Positions 9,516-17,954 of a stretch of DNA of 64,000 nt are shown one piece after another. The notes under the pieces are model-generated. The model saw only the letters and a program-made list of their open reading frames with translations, was not told the origin of the DNA and ran no database searches. Position 1 is the first letter of the stretch. Every line of letters begins with the position of its first letter. Position numbers and translations under genes: made by a program. This DNA comes from Rhizobium sophorae (lineage in GTDB: Bacteria; Pseudomonadota; Alphaproteobacteria; Rhizobiales; Rhizobiaceae), in contig NZ_JABFCN010000019.1 of NCBI RefSeq assembly GCF_013087515.1, forward strand, positions 1 to 64,000, written 5' to 3'.

Positions 9516-9546
9516 AAAAGGCTCACGGCCGTTCAGCCTGTGAGCC
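9516..9546 (-). terminator. Terminator/attenuator between pilA and cpaA
   Basis: On the minus strand a 7-bp stem (GGCTCAC at 9520-9526 against GTGAGCC at 9540-9546) encloses a 13-base loop and is followed directly by TTTT (9516-9519). It lies 65 bases after the pilA stop and 22 bases before cpaA. It probably stops most pilin transcripts, with read-through into cpaA. Confidence 0.7.
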
Positions 9547-9577
9547 CGCCCGATAGTTCGGCCAGAGCAAATCCGGC

Positions 9578-9593
9578 CGGCATTCGAATGCCG
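9578..9593. repeat. 16-bp perfect palindrome in the pilA 3' region
   Basis: CGGCATTCGAATGCCG is a perfect palindrome 18 bases beyond the pilA stop, ahead of the terminator hairpin. It could be a second RNA stem, a processing site or a protein-binding site. Confidence 0.5.
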
Positions 9594-9610
9594 TTCTGAC
9601 GATACTTGAC

Positions 9611-9799
9611 TTAGCCGCCACTTGCGGTCTGAGCGCCCGTCATCTTGGTGCTCAAGCCGTTAAACGTGTTGCCGATCTTTTCGCCGAGGGTCGTTGCGCC
9701 AGTGATGAGCGCTACGGAAATGAGAGCAGCGATCAGGCCGTATTCGATTGCGGTCGCGCCGGATTCGTCCTTCAGAAAACGGCTAAAAAGCTTGGTCAT
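9611..9799 (-). CDS. pilA: Flp/Fap-type major pilin PilA
   Basis: Major pilin of the Tad system, 62 residues. A short basic leader (MTKLFSRFLKDESG) ends at Gly14, followed by the mature start ATAIEYGLIAALISVALI, the classic Flp motif with the conserved Glu and Tyr. I use the ATG at 9799 because it gives the normal 14-residue leader and has a ribosome site (AGGAGTTACC); the frame is open 23 codons upstream, but that part is polar. CpaA should cleave between Gly14 and Ala15. It is first in the pilus operon and followed by a terminator-like hairpin. Confidence 0.95.
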   Translation of the reverse strand: MTKLFSRFLKDESGATAIEYGLIAALISVALITGATTLGEKIGNTFNGLSTKMTGAQTASGG

Positions 9800-10178
9800 G
9801 GTAACTCCTAACTCCAGTTGATGTTCAGCACGTCCGCCAACTGTTTGCCGTTGATCGGATGACTGCAACCTAGCGAATGGCCGTTTCCATCGGCTTAAGG
9901 AAAAGAGTTAACGGCATGTGAAGGAGACAATATGCCCCTGTAGAGTCAGTATTTTCTTATCAGCTTAGTTCAATATTTAACGATATTCGTAGAATAACCG
10001 CTGCATTCATCCGGAAATAGCGCATATCCTGTTCCTAACCGAGGCGTGCGCCGGCCGAAGCCGTACCAAATCGGATCATTGCGCCTCATCCCGGAACAGA
10101 GTGGTAGGCTTAAGGCTTCGTTCACCAATTTTTTCCATTCTATGCGGATATTGCGCTGTGATCGTGAAAGAGGACCCA
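9800..10178. other. Divergent control region between pilA and the plus-strand pilus genes
   Basis: 379 bases without a supportable gene. It must contain the pilA promoter (minus) and that of the gene at 10179 (plus). It is AT-rich around 9940-9990, where AATATTTAACGATATT (9971-9986) forms an interrupted palindrome. I could not identify convincing -35/-10 boxes or a sigma-54 site. Short ORFs here on both strands lack ribosome sites and family resemblance. Confidence 0.5.
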
Positions 10179-10583
10179 ATGTCATCGAGCGGCAAAACCA
10201 TTTTCTTTGCCGGCATGATCGCCGTATTCGGTATTTCGGGAGTGTCCGCAGCCGCAGACGATGACATGTTGCGTGTCTACATGGATCACGCGCGCGTGCT
10301 GAAGCTCGATCGCCCTGTCAGCAAGGTGATTGTCGGCAATGCCGCAGTCGCCGATGCGACCGTTGCCGACGCCAAGACCATCGTGCTCACGGGACGCAGC
10401 TTCGGCACCACCAATCTGGTTCTCCTCGATGCTGACGGCAACGCAATCCTCGACGAACGCATCCTGGTGTCGATCGACGAGGGCAATACGGTGCGCGTCT
10501 ACCGGCAGACCCAGCGCTCCGTGCTATCCTGCACGCCGAACTGCGAGCAGCATGCGCAGCAAGCGACCGCGGGCTCACCCTAA
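10179..10583 (+). CDS. Free-standing secretin N-domain (pilus N-terminal domain) protein
   Basis: Small exported protein, 134 residues. A signal peptide ends near VSAAADD, followed by one pilus-assembly N-terminal domain: LKLDRPVSKVIVGNAAVADA, then TNLVLLDADGNAILDERILV. The same domain opens CpaC encoded in this window (LKLGLNKAVVVDLPED, TNIFVFGAGGQEIVNLDIEI). The short C-terminal tail holds two Cys (SCTPNCEQ), possibly a disulphide. I start at ATG 10179 because of GAAAGAGGA upstream. It is divergent from pilA and heads the TadE genes. It probably works at or near the CpaC pore in the periplasm; exact role unknown. Confidence 0.82.
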   Translation: MSSSGKTIFFAGMIAVFGISGVSAAADDDMLRVYMDHARVLKLDRPVSKVIVGNAAVADATVADAKTIVLTGRSFGTTNLVLLDADGNAILDERILVSIDEGNTVRVYRQTQRSVLSCTPNCEQHAQQATAGSP

Positions 10584-10698
10584 CGTTCTCTTTTCAACTT
10601 CCTCGACCATTCGTTAAAATCGTCGTGTCAGGTTGAAACGGAAAATCAACGAACGGACCTTAGTCTGACGACTGGAAAATGTCGCTCGGATCCAGGCA

Positions 10699-11334
10699 AT
10701 GACGGTAATTGATCAGCAGACGGATAAGGGGCGCGCTTTCGTGCCGTTCCGTTTCTTACGGTTTCGCGCTCTCGCCCGCTCGCGCGAGGGTGCTGCGGCG
10801 ATCGAATTCGCCCTGCTCGCCATTCCCTATTTCCTGGTGATTTTCGCAATCCTCGAAACTTTCGTCGCCTTCGCCGCCGAGGAACTCGTCTCCAATGCCG
10901 TCGATACGATGAGCCGCCGGATGCGAACCGGGCAGATCACCTATAATCTCGGCCGCACGACCGATATGAACCAGGCGCAATTCCGCCAGGCTTTCTGCGA
11001 TGAGATCTCGATCCTGATCCGCTGCTCGGCGACCGAGGTCGCCACGCCGAGCAAGCTGTACCTGGATGTGCAGACGTTCAGCACCTTCTCGGCCATTCCG
11101 ACGACGATCCCCAAAGTTTCCACCGACAAATATGCCGACATCAACCCGGCGGCCTTCAGATTTACGCCGGGCGGCGCCGGCACCATCAACATGCTGCGCG
11201 CCTACTATCGCTGGGACATCACCGCAGATCTGGTTCGGCCTTACATCACCACGATACGTCCCGCCGACGCTTCGATGCCGCGACAATATCTGATCGTCGG
11301 GACCGCGGCCTTCCAGAACGAGCAGTATCCATAA
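10699..11334 (+). CDS. TadE-like pseudopilin (first copy)
   Basis: TadE/TadG family minor pilin-like protein, 211 residues. A basic N-terminus is followed by SREGAAAIEFALLAIPYFLV, the pseudopilin cleavage region and hydrophobic helix with the conserved Glu. The rest is a periplasmic domain with two Cys (FCDEISILIRC). It is expected to be processed by CpaA and to act in pilus initiation or anchoring. Its TAA stop overlaps the next gene's ATG (TAATG), so the two are translationally coupled. The start at 10699 follows AGGCA only weakly; an in-frame alternative is not obvious. Confidence 0.88.
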   Translation: MTVIDQQTDKGRAFVPFRFLRFRALARSREGAAAIEFALLAIPYFLVIFAILETFVAFAAEELVSNAVDTMSRRMRTGQITYNLGRTTDMNQAQFRQAFCDEISILIRCSATEVATPSKLYLDVQTFSTFSAIPTTIPKVSTDKYADINPAAFRFTPGGAGTINMLRAYYRWDITADLVRPYITTIRPADASMPRQYLIVGTAAFQNEQYP

Positions 11335-11915
11335 TGGCGTTGCGCAATCCGTTCACCAGATTTGTCCTGACGGTGCGGCGGCTGGCGCGCGACCGCAAGG
11401 GCGCCGGAGCGATCGAATTCGCGATCCTCTTTCCTGTGCTGGTCATGCTCTATATCGGCGCTTTCGAGATCACGGTCGGCCTTAGTGTCAGCAAGCGCGT
11501 GACACGCGCCGCAGGAACGGTGGCCGACCTCGTCACCCAGCAGCAATCCGTCACCAAGAGTGCGCTTGCGCAAATGCCATCGGTCGCAAACGCAATCTTC
11601 CTGCCCTACAACACGACGTCGCTGACGATGAAGATCACCGGGATTAGCATCGACGCCGGCGCCAATGCGAAAGTGCTCTGGTCCTGGGCGCAAGACGGGA
11701 CGGTGCCCTATGCCAAGAACGCCGCGGTGAGCGACCTGCCGTCTGATATGAAGACGGCGAACAGTTTCCTGGTCCGCACCGAGCTCAGCATCCCCTATAC
11801 GATGTTCCTGTTCGCCCCGAACTTCATGCCGGATGGCATGCGCACGATCACCATCAGCCGCAGTTATTTCTACCGCCAGCGGCAAGGCGACTCGATCTCC
11901 TGCGGCGACTGCTGA
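11334..11915 (+). CDS. TadE-like pseudopilin (second copy)
   Basis: Second TadE/TadG-like protein, 193 residues, sharing the architecture of its neighbour: basic leader, cleavage region DRKGAGAIEFAILFPVLVML, hydrophobic helix, then a periplasmic domain with a C-terminal Cys pair (ISCGDC). It overlaps the first copy by one base in a TAATG arrangement. The two are clearly related in the first 40 residues but diverge afterwards, suggesting an old duplication with split roles. The gene is followed by a long palindromic repeat that may end transcription. Confidence 0.88.
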   Translation: MALRNPFTRFVLTVRRLARDRKGAGAIEFAILFPVLVMLYIGAFEITVGLSVSKRVTRAAGTVADLVTQQQSVTKSALAQMPSVANAIFLPYNTTSLTMKITGISIDAGANAKVLWSWAQDGTVPYAKNAAVSDLPSDMKTANSFLVRTELSIPYTMFLFAPNFMPDGMRTITISRSYFYRQRQGDSISCGDC

Positions 11916-11935
11916 CGGCCCTTCCCGCTCTTCTG

Positions 11936-12035
11936 CCGCATAACTCCCTCAATCGAAATCGATTGGGGAGTTATGCGGTAATTCAAAGTGTTACAGCGTC
12001 CTTTGCGCGTCTGAAAAAGACGCGCGGCGCTGTAA
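11936..12035. repeat. Two-part palindromic intergenic repeat, copy 1
   Basis: First part, 11936-11978: an almost perfect 18-19 bp inverted repeat (CCGCATAACTCCC ... GGGAGTTATGCGG) around an AAAT loop. Second part, 11991-12035: an imperfect hairpin with the core GACGCGCGGCGCTGTAA. Related copies lie at 42951-43009, 61471-61574 and 62343-62446. It sits between the TadE genes and deoB and probably acts as a transcription end for the former. Confidence 0.8.
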
Positions 12036-12123
12036 TTTGCCAAGCCGGCCGCGGCATTATATGGCTGGATCTCAGCCGCCTCCGATATTGCAGAGGCCGG
12101 CGATCGGCTCTCTCGGGTGTAAA

Positions 12124-13344
12124 ATGGCGCGTGCCTTTCTTTTTGTTCTGGATTCCTTCGGCGTCGGCGGAGCGCCGGATGCGGCGGCCTATGGCGACGA
12201 GGGCGCCGATACGCTTGGCCATATCGCCGAGTTCTGCGCAGCCGGAGCCGCAGACCGCGCCGGATTGCGCGAAGGGCCGCTTTCCCTGCCCAACATGTCG
12301 GAACTCGGGCTGATGCAGATCGCGCGGTCCGCCTCCGGCCGGTTTCCGGCCGGAATGCCCGTCCCGGAGAAGGTTTACGGCATTTATGGCGCCGCCACCG
12401 AAATTTCCCGCGGCAAGGATACGCCGTCGGGCCATTGGGAGATCGCGGGAACACCTGTCAGTTTCGATTGGGGTTATTTCCCGACGGAGGGAGACGCCTT
12501 TCCTCAGGAATTTATCGAGGCATTGTGCAGGGAGGCTGACGTCCCGGGCATTCTCGGCAATTGCCATGCCTCGGGAACGGAGATCATCGCCCGGCTCGGC
12601 GAGGAACATATCCGCACCGGCAAGCCGATCTGCTACACCTCCTCGGATTCCGTCTTCCAGGTCGCGGCGCACGAGGTGCATTTCGGTCTCGATCGCCTGC
12701 TCGCCTTCTGCCGTTTGGCCCGGGGGCTGCTCGATCCCTACAATATCGGCCGCGTCATCGCCCGGCCTTTCATAGGCCAGTCGGCCTCCACTTTCCAGCG
12801 CACCGGAAACCGGCGCGACTTCTCCGTGCTGCCGCCGGAGCCGACGCTGCTCGACCGGCTGATCGAGCACGGCCGGCAGGTGCATGCTGTGGGAAAGATC
12901 GGCGACATCTTCGCGCATCAGGGCATTTCCAGGGTCATCAAGGCAAATGGCAACGAGGCGCTGATGGATGCGTCGCTCTCGACGATCGATGAGGCTGAGG
13001 ATGGCGATCTCGTTTTCACCAATTTCGTCGATTTCGACATGATCTACGGCCATCGCCGCGACGTGCCGGGTTATGCCGCGGCACTCGAAGCTTTCGATGC
13101 ACGCTTGCCCGACGTTCACAGGAAACTGAAGCCCGGCGATCTTGTCGTGCTCACCGCCGATCACGGCTGCGATCCGACCTGGCGCGGCACGGACCATACG
13201 CGCGAGCGCGTGCCTGTCATCGCCTATGGACCTGGCATCCGGTCGCGTTCGATCGGCGTGCGCCGCAGCTATGCCGATATCGGCGAGAGCATCGCCCGGC
13301 ATCTCGGCATTCCGGCCGGAGCGCACGGAAGGAGTTTTCTGTGA
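12124..13344 (+). CDS. deoB: Phosphopentomutase
   Basis: Interconverts (deoxy)ribose 1-phosphate and 5-phosphate, linking nucleoside phosphorolysis to DeoC and the pentose phosphate pathway. It has 406 residues, standard for the alkaline-phosphatase-fold family. Metal-site motifs are visible: [18 protein letters not shown] at the N-terminus, GADTLGHIA, and [18 protein letters not shown] near the C-terminus. I start at MARAFLF because the upstream 29 codons are not family-like. The GTG start of add overlaps its TGA stop. Its substrate comes from PunA and DeoA encoded further on. Confidence 0.95.
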   Translation: MARAFLFVLDSFGVGGAPDAAAYGDEGADTLGHIAEFCAAGAADRAGLREGPLSLPNMSELGLMQIARSASGRFPAGMPVPEKVYGIYGAATEISRGKDTPSGHWEIAGTPVSFDWGYFPTEGDAFPQEFIEALCREADVPGILGNCHASGTEIIARLGEEHIRTGKPICYTSSDSVFQVAAHEVHFGLDRLLAFCRLARGLLDPYNIGRVIARPFIGQSASTFQRTGNRRDFSVLPPEPTLLDRLIEHGRQVHAVGKIGDIFAHQGISRVIKANGNEALMDASLSTIDEAEDGDLVFTNFVDFDMIYGHRRDVPGYAAALEAFDARLPDVHRKLKPGDLVVLTADHGCDPTWRGTDHTRERVPVIAYGPGIRSRSIGVRRSYADIGESIARHLGIPAGAHGRSFL

Positions 13345-14309
13345 CATCGCATTTGAAGAAGGTCGAACTGCACTGCCATCTGGAGGGTGCGGCACCTCCA
13401 GCTCTGACCGCGGCGCAGGCGCAGAAATACGGCGTCGACATCAGCGCTGAGCTTCGCGACGGAGCCTATGTCTGGCATGATTTCGCAAGCTTCCTCGAAT
13501 GTTACGACAAGGTTTCCGAGGTCTACAAGACCGAGGAGGACTATGCGCTGCTGACCGAAACCTATCTAGACGAACTCGCCGGCATCGATACGATCTACAG
13601 CGAGCTCATCGTTTCGCCCGACCACGGCAAGCGCATCGGGCTGGGCGCCGATGCCTACATATCAGGTATCTGCGAAGGCATCCGGCGGGCCAGGGAAAAG
13701 AGCGGCATCGAGGCCCGGCTGATCGTCACCGGCGAGCGGCATTTCGGTCCGGAGAGCGTGATAGGTGCTGCCGAATATGCGGCAAAGGCCGGCAATCCTT
13801 TGATTACCGGCTTCAACCTTGCCGGCGAGGAGCGCATGGGCCGTGTGGCCGATTATGCCCGCGCCTTCGATATCGCCCGCGATGCCGGCCTCGGGCTCAC
13901 CATCCATGCCGGCGAGGTCTGCGGCGCCTTCAGCGTCGCCGACGCGCTCGATGCCGTGCGCCCCTCGCGCATCGGCCACGGCGTACGCGCCATCGAGGAT
14001 CTCGATCTGGTAACGCGGCTTGCCGATCTCGGCACCGTGCTCGAGATCTGCCCAGGCTCCAATATCGCGCTCGGGGTCTTTCCCGATTTCGCGTCCCATC
14101 CGCTGCGCCGGCTGAAGGAAGCAGGCGTGCGGGTGACGATCAGCTCGGATGATCCGCCTTTCTTTCATACCTCGCTCAAGCGGGAATACGAACTTGCGGC
14201 CGGGACTTTCGGCTTCAGCGACGCCGAGATCGATGCCATGACGCGCACGGCGATTGAAGCGGCCTTCGTCGACGATGAGACACGCAAGGCCCTGCTCGCC
14301 CGAATTTGA
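13341..14309 (+). CDS. add: Adenosine deaminase family enzyme
   Basis: Zinc amidohydrolase of the adenosine/adenine deaminase family, 322 residues. Metal and catalytic motifs are all present: [13 protein letters not shown] (residues ~8-20), [19 protein letters not shown] and [10 protein letters not shown]. It starts with GTG overlapping the deoB stop, with GGAAGGAG upstream. Position next to deoB and in a nucleoside cluster supports adenosine or deoxyadenosine as substrate. The HLEG form of the first motif (E. coli Add has HLDG) is also seen in adenine deaminases, so the substrate is not settled by sequence. Confidence 0.82.
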   Translation: MTSHLKKVELHCHLEGAAPPALTAAQAQKYGVDISAELRDGAYVWHDFASFLECYDKVSEVYKTEEDYALLTETYLDELAGIDTIYSELIVSPDHGKRIGLGADAYISGICEGIRRAREKSGIEARLIVTGERHFGPESVIGAAEYAAKAGNPLITGFNLAGEERMGRVADYARAFDIARDAGLGLTIHAGEVCGAFSVADALDAVRPSRIGHGVRAIEDLDLVTRLADLGTVLEICPGSNIALGVFPDFASHPLRRLKEAGVRVTISSDDPPFFHTSLKREYELAAGTFGFSDAEIDAMTRTAIEAAFVDDETRKALLARI

Positions 14310-14412
14310 GGGCTAGAGACTGGGGATGATCGGCGCAAATTGACCGCCACTCTTGCGGTCCAGCCGATTTCCGTGAAAGAAACATTCGATAGAAAGAATG
14401 AAAGGCTTCCCC

Positions 14413-15042
14413 ATGGACGGCGTCACGGTCATCGATCATCCGCTTGTGCAGCACAAGCTCACCATCATGCGGCGCAAGGAGACATCGACGGGAAGTTTCC
14501 GGCGCTTGCTGCGCGAAATCTCGACGCTGCTTTGTTACGAGGTCACCCGAGACCTCGAACTGACGATGGAAACGATCGAGACGCCGCTGCAAACGATGGA
14601 ATCGCCGATCCTCGAGGGCAAGAAGCTGGTCTTCGCCTCGATCCTACGCGCCGGCAACGGGCTGCTCGAAGGCATGCTCGATCTCGTGCCTTCCGCGCGC
14701 GTCTCGCATATCGGCGTCTACCGCGACCACGAGACGCTGCAGCCGGTCGAATATTACTTCAAGGCGCCGGAAGACGTGGCCGAGCGGCTGATCATCGTCG
14801 TCGACCCGATGCTTGCGACCGGCAATTCCTCGATCGCGGCGATCGACAAGCTCAAGGAACGCGGCGCCCACAATATCCGCTTCCTCTGCCTGCTTGCCGC
14901 CCCGGAAGGCATCCGCAACTTCCGCGCCGCGCATCCCGATGTTCCGGTCTTTACCGCGTCAATCGACAGTCATCTCAACGAAAAGGGCTACATCATGCCC
15001 GGCCTCGGTGATGCTGGCGACCGCATGTACGGCACCAAGTAG
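14413..15042 (+). CDS. upp: Uracil phosphoribosyltransferase
   Basis: Makes UMP from uracil and PRPP, cytosolic pyrimidine salvage. It has 209 residues from MDGVTVIDH, the usual family length; an in-frame ATG five codons upstream (14398) is possible. The PRPP loop is seen as [14 protein letters not shown] near residue 130, and the uracil-binding C-terminal part as [18 protein letters not shown]. It sits 103 bases after add and is followed by a clear terminator. It recycles the uracil released by DeoA-type phosphorolysis. Confidence 0.96.
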
Positions 15043-15077
15043 TTTCAGCCTTCCTTTACCAAATCGAAAGACTTTAC

Positions 15078-15104
15078 GGCCCGGAGGTTCATTCCGGGCC
15101 TTTT
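15078..15104 (+). terminator. Rho-independent terminator after upp
   Basis: GGCCCGGA (15078-15085) pairs with TCCGGGCC (15093-15100) around a 7-base loop and is followed by TTTT. It lies 36 bases after the upp stop and closes the deoB-add-upp unit. Confidence 0.85.
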
Positions 15105-15203
15105 GGCGTCGACATTAGCAACTTATCAGCACTTGAGGTTTAGCAAGCTTGGAGCATGAGGCCCTGCATGAAGCCGGGTTTATACAGGAAGGATTTCTGT
15201 TTC

Positions 15204-15737
15204 ATGCTCGTGCGTACCGTCCTATTCGCCAGCATCGCCGCAGCGCTCGCCACACAGGTGCCTTCCTTCTTTGGAAGCACCAGCCAGCAGCCCGCTGACG
15301 CTCTCTCCGCCAATTTCGTATCGACCGAAACCGAGCAGCCGGTCGCACCGGAGCCCGTCTACGGCAGCAATGCGATCCGTCTGCAGGCCGATTCGCAGGG
15401 CCACTATACCGGCAGCTTCAAGATCAACGGCAAGCCGGTGCAGGGTCTGATCGATACCGGCGCCACCTATGTGGCGCTCAACGAGACGCTCGCCCGCCGG
15501 CTCGGCTACACCGCCAACCAGCTCGATTTCCGCTACGGGGTGAATACCGCGAACGGCCAGACGAAGGCAGCACACGTGACGCTCGACCGGGTCGAGATCG
15601 GCGGCATCCGCGTGCGTGAGGTCGAAGCCTTCGTCCTGAAGGACAATTCGCTGACGACGACGCTGGTCGGCATGAGCTTCCTGCAGAAGCTCGCCTCCTA
15701 TTCCGTCGCCGACGGTTCGCTCAGCCTCAAGCAGTAA
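15204..15737 (+). CDS. Retropepsin-like aspartic protease (TIGR02281 type)
   Basis: Small predicted periplasmic aspartic protease, 177 residues. An N-terminal hydrophobic signal or anchor (LVRTVLFASIAAALATQV) is followed by a single retropepsin-like domain with the active-site motif GLIDTGATYVALN near residue 80 and the later VGMSFLQKLASYSV strand typical of the clan AA proteins of alphaproteobacteria. One such domain would need to dimerise. I prefer ATG 15204 because AGGAAGGA lies ten bases ahead; an ATG at 15156 is in frame. Substrate unknown. It converges on deoA, whose stop is six bases away. Confidence 0.85.
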   Translation: MLVRTVLFASIAAALATQVPSFFGSTSQQPADALSANFVSTETEQPVAPEPVYGSNAIRLQADSQGHYTGSFKINGKPVQGLIDTGATYVALNETLARRLGYTANQLDFRYGVNTANGQTKAAHVTLDRVEIGGIRVREVEAFVLKDNSLTTTLVGMSFLQKLASYSVADGSLSLKQ

Positions 15738-15743
15738 ACCGCG

Positions 15744-17051
15744 TCAGATCAGGCCCGCAATGACCGGTGTCAGCTCCGGCTTGTCCTCGGTAATGCGGTA
15801 GTGCGCGGCAAGTCCCGCAGCCGCCCTTTCCGCCGCGGCTTCGTCGGCGGCGTGAACCATCGCGATCGGTTCGCCGGCATTGACGCGGGTGCCGAGCGGC
15901 AGGAGTTCGGAAAAGCCGACGCGATGATCGATCCGGTCTGCCGGATGGCGTCTTCCGCCGCCGAGGTCGATGACGCTGACGCCGATACCACGCGTATCGC
16001 AGGCGGCAAGCCAGCCGGACCGGGCGGCCGGAACAGGCTTTTCGACCGGCGCCCTGGCCAGGTATCGGTCAGGGTTTTCGATGAGATCGCCCGGGCCTCC
16101 GAGCATCGATACCATGCGCGCGAAGACCTCTGCCGCCTTTCCCGATGACAGGGCCTGACGCGCCATCCTCTCTGCTTCATCGGGCGAAGCGGCGATGCCG
16201 GATTTCACCAGCATCTCGGCGGCGAAGGCAAGAACGACGGTCTCAAGCCGCGTGTCTGCCTTTCTACCCGCCAGGAAATCCAGGCAGTTGCGCATCTCGA
16301 CGGCATTGCCGGCACTATCGGCAAGCGGCTGGTTCATGTCGGTGATCAAGGCCGAAGTCTTCACCCCGGCGCCATTGGCGACCTCGACCAGCGACTTCGC
16401 GAGGATCTCTGCCTGGCCGCGATCCGCCATGAAGGCGCCGTTGCCGACCTTGACGTCAAGCACCAGCGTCTGAAGCCCCGCCGCAAGTTTCTTCGAGAGG
16501 ATCGAGGCGGTGATGAGGGGAATGGAATCGACGGTGGCGGTCACGTCGCGCACGGCATAGAGCCTGCCGTCGGCGGGCGCCAAAGTGCCGGTCTGGCCGA
16601 TGATGGCGCATCCCGCCTCCTTCACGACCTTGTGGAACAGGTTCGCATCCGGGGTGATCATATAGCCGGGAATGGATTCGAGCTTATCCAGCGTGCCGCC
16701 GGTATGGCCGAGGCCGCGCCCGGAGATCATCGGAACGGCGAGGCCGCAGGCGGCGGCGATCGGCGCCAGCATCAGCGAAACATTGTCGCCGACGCCGCCG
16801 GTCGAATGTTTGTCGGCGATCGGGCGATCGATATCGGCCCATTGCAGCCTGTCACCGGAATCGGCCATCGCCAGCGTCAAGGCCACGATTTCGGCCCGTG
16901 ACATGCCCTTGAACCAGACGGCCATGGCGAATGCGCCGATCTGGCCTTCCGACAATCGACCGGCAGCGAGCGCAGCAATGAAGGAGCTGATCTCGGCGGC
17001 GTCAAGTTCGTCGCCATCGCGCTTGCGCCGAATGATCTCCTGCGGAATCAT
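15744..17051 (-). CDS. deoA: Thymidine phosphorylase
   Basis: Phosphorolysis of thymidine/deoxyuridine to base and deoxyribose 1-phosphate, 435 residues. Family motifs: the N-terminal helical domain (EIIRRKRDGDELDAAEI), the glycine-rich phosphate loop DKHSTGGVGDNVSLML and SGRGLGHTGGTLDKLES. The C-terminal domain is present, so the protein is full length. It is the last gene of the uptake/catabolic operon, its ATG one base past the deoC stop. Product goes to DeoB and then DeoC. Confidence 0.96.
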   Translation of the reverse strand: MIPQEIIRRKRDGDELDAAEISSFIAALAAGRLSEGQIGAFAMAVWFKGMSRAEIVALTLAMADSGDRLQWADIDRPIADKHSTGGVGDNVSLMLAPIAAACGLAVPMISGRGLGHTGGTLDKLESIPGYMITPDANLFHKVVKEAGCAIIGQTGTLAPADGRLYAVRDVTATVDSIPLITASILSKKLAAGLQTLVLDVKVGNGAFMADRGQAEILAKSLVEVANGAGVKTSALITDMNQPLADSAGNAVEMRNCLDFLAGRKADTRLETVVLAFAAEMLVKSGIAASPDEAERMARQALSSGKAAEVFARMVSMLGGPGDLIENPDRYLARAPVEKPVPAARSGWLAACDTRGIGVSVIDLGGGRRHPADRIDHRVGFSELLPLGTRVNAGEPIAMVHAADEAAAERAAAGLAAHYRITEDKPELTPVIAGLI

Positions 17052-17052
17052 T

Positions 17053-17829
17053 TCAGTAGCTCGATGCTGCAGCGGGTGCCGCCTGTGTTCCGCTCAGAAC
17101 CGCCAGGATATCGTCGAGTAGGTCGGAAGCGCCGAAGCGGAACGTCGACGGCATCGCCCAGTCCGGTGTCATGATGGTTTCGGCAAGGCTCAGATAGAGT
17201 GCGGCATCGGCCACCGAGCCGATGCCGCCGGCCGGCTTGAAGCCGACCTTGCGGCCGCTCTCGCGGATAGCGCGGATCATGATGTCGGCGGCTTCGAGCG
17301 TCGCATTGACGGCGACCTTGCCGGTCGAGGTCTTGATGAAATCGGCGCCGGCTTCGATGGCGAGTTCGGAGGCACGGCGGATCAATGCGGCATCCTTCAG
17401 CTCGCCAGTCTCGATGATGACCTTCAGCAGGACGGGGCCGGCGCATTCGGCGCGCACGGTCTTGACCATGTCGGTCACCGCCTTCTCATTGCCGGCGAGC
17501 AGCTTGCGGTAGGGGATGACCAGATCGATCTCATCGGCGCCATCGGCAATCGCCTCGCGTGCTTCAGCGGCGACATCGGCTACTTCCATATCGCCGGAGG
17601 GGAGGTTGACGACGGTCGCGATACGCACGGCGTGCCCGGTGCCGAGGATGTTGCGGGCTTGGGCGACGAATCGCGGCCAGATGCAGATCGCAGCGCTGTT
17701 GCCGTAGGGCGTCTGCGCGCGGGCGCAGAGCGCATCGATCTGCGCCTCGGTGCAATCATCCTTCAAGTTGGTGAGATCGAGAAGAGAAAGGGCGACAGCC
17801 GCCGTCTCCCGGTTGGAATGGCTATTCAT
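17053..17829 (-). CDS. deoC: Deoxyribose-phosphate aldolase
   Basis: Splits deoxyribose 5-phosphate to acetaldehyde and glyceraldehyde 3-phosphate, 258 residues. The Schiff-base lysine lies in GADFIKTSTGKVAVNATLE, and the conserved LLKVIIETGELKD strand carries the second active-site lysine. It belongs to the longer DeoC type. It is followed almost without gap by deoA and separated from punA by a palindromic repeat of about 110 bases, so translation and perhaps message stability are reset between punA and deoC. Confidence 0.96.
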   Translation of the reverse strand: MNSHSNRETAAVALSLLDLTNLKDDCTEAQIDALCARAQTPYGNSAAICIWPRFVAQARNILGTGHAVRIATVVNLPSGDMEVADVAAEAREAIADGADEIDLVIPYRKLLAGNEKAVTDMVKTVRAECAGPVLLKVIIETGELKDAALIRRASELAIEAGADFIKTSTGKVAVNATLEAADIMIRAIRESGRKVGFKPAGGIGSVADAALYLSLAETIMTPDWAMPSTFRFGASDLLDDILAVLSGTQAAPAAASSY

Positions 17830-17843
17830 CTTCGCTTCCTCTC

Positions 17844-17954
17844 GAGCATGATGCCGAAAAGTATGAGCGGTTTTCGGACGACATCATGTTCCAACTCTAT
17901 AATGTAGAACAGGATTCAGATTTTAGGCCGACCCGGCCTGAAATCATCCTGTTC
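17844..17954. repeat. Palindromic intergenic repeat overlapping the punA 3' end
   Basis: Two nested inverted repeats. CATGATG (17847-17853) pairs with CATCATG (17882-17888), with inner CCGAAAA/TTTTCGG arms. GAACAGGAT (17907-17915) pairs with ATCCTGTTC (17946-17954). The first half matches a repeat I recognise as widespread in Rhizobium. The right arm runs into the last codons of punA. Confidence 0.78.

Noticed and set aside
9970..10185. 71-codon minus-strand frame in the pilA divergent region
   Set aside because: No ribosome site or family resemblance and it covers the region expected to hold promoters.
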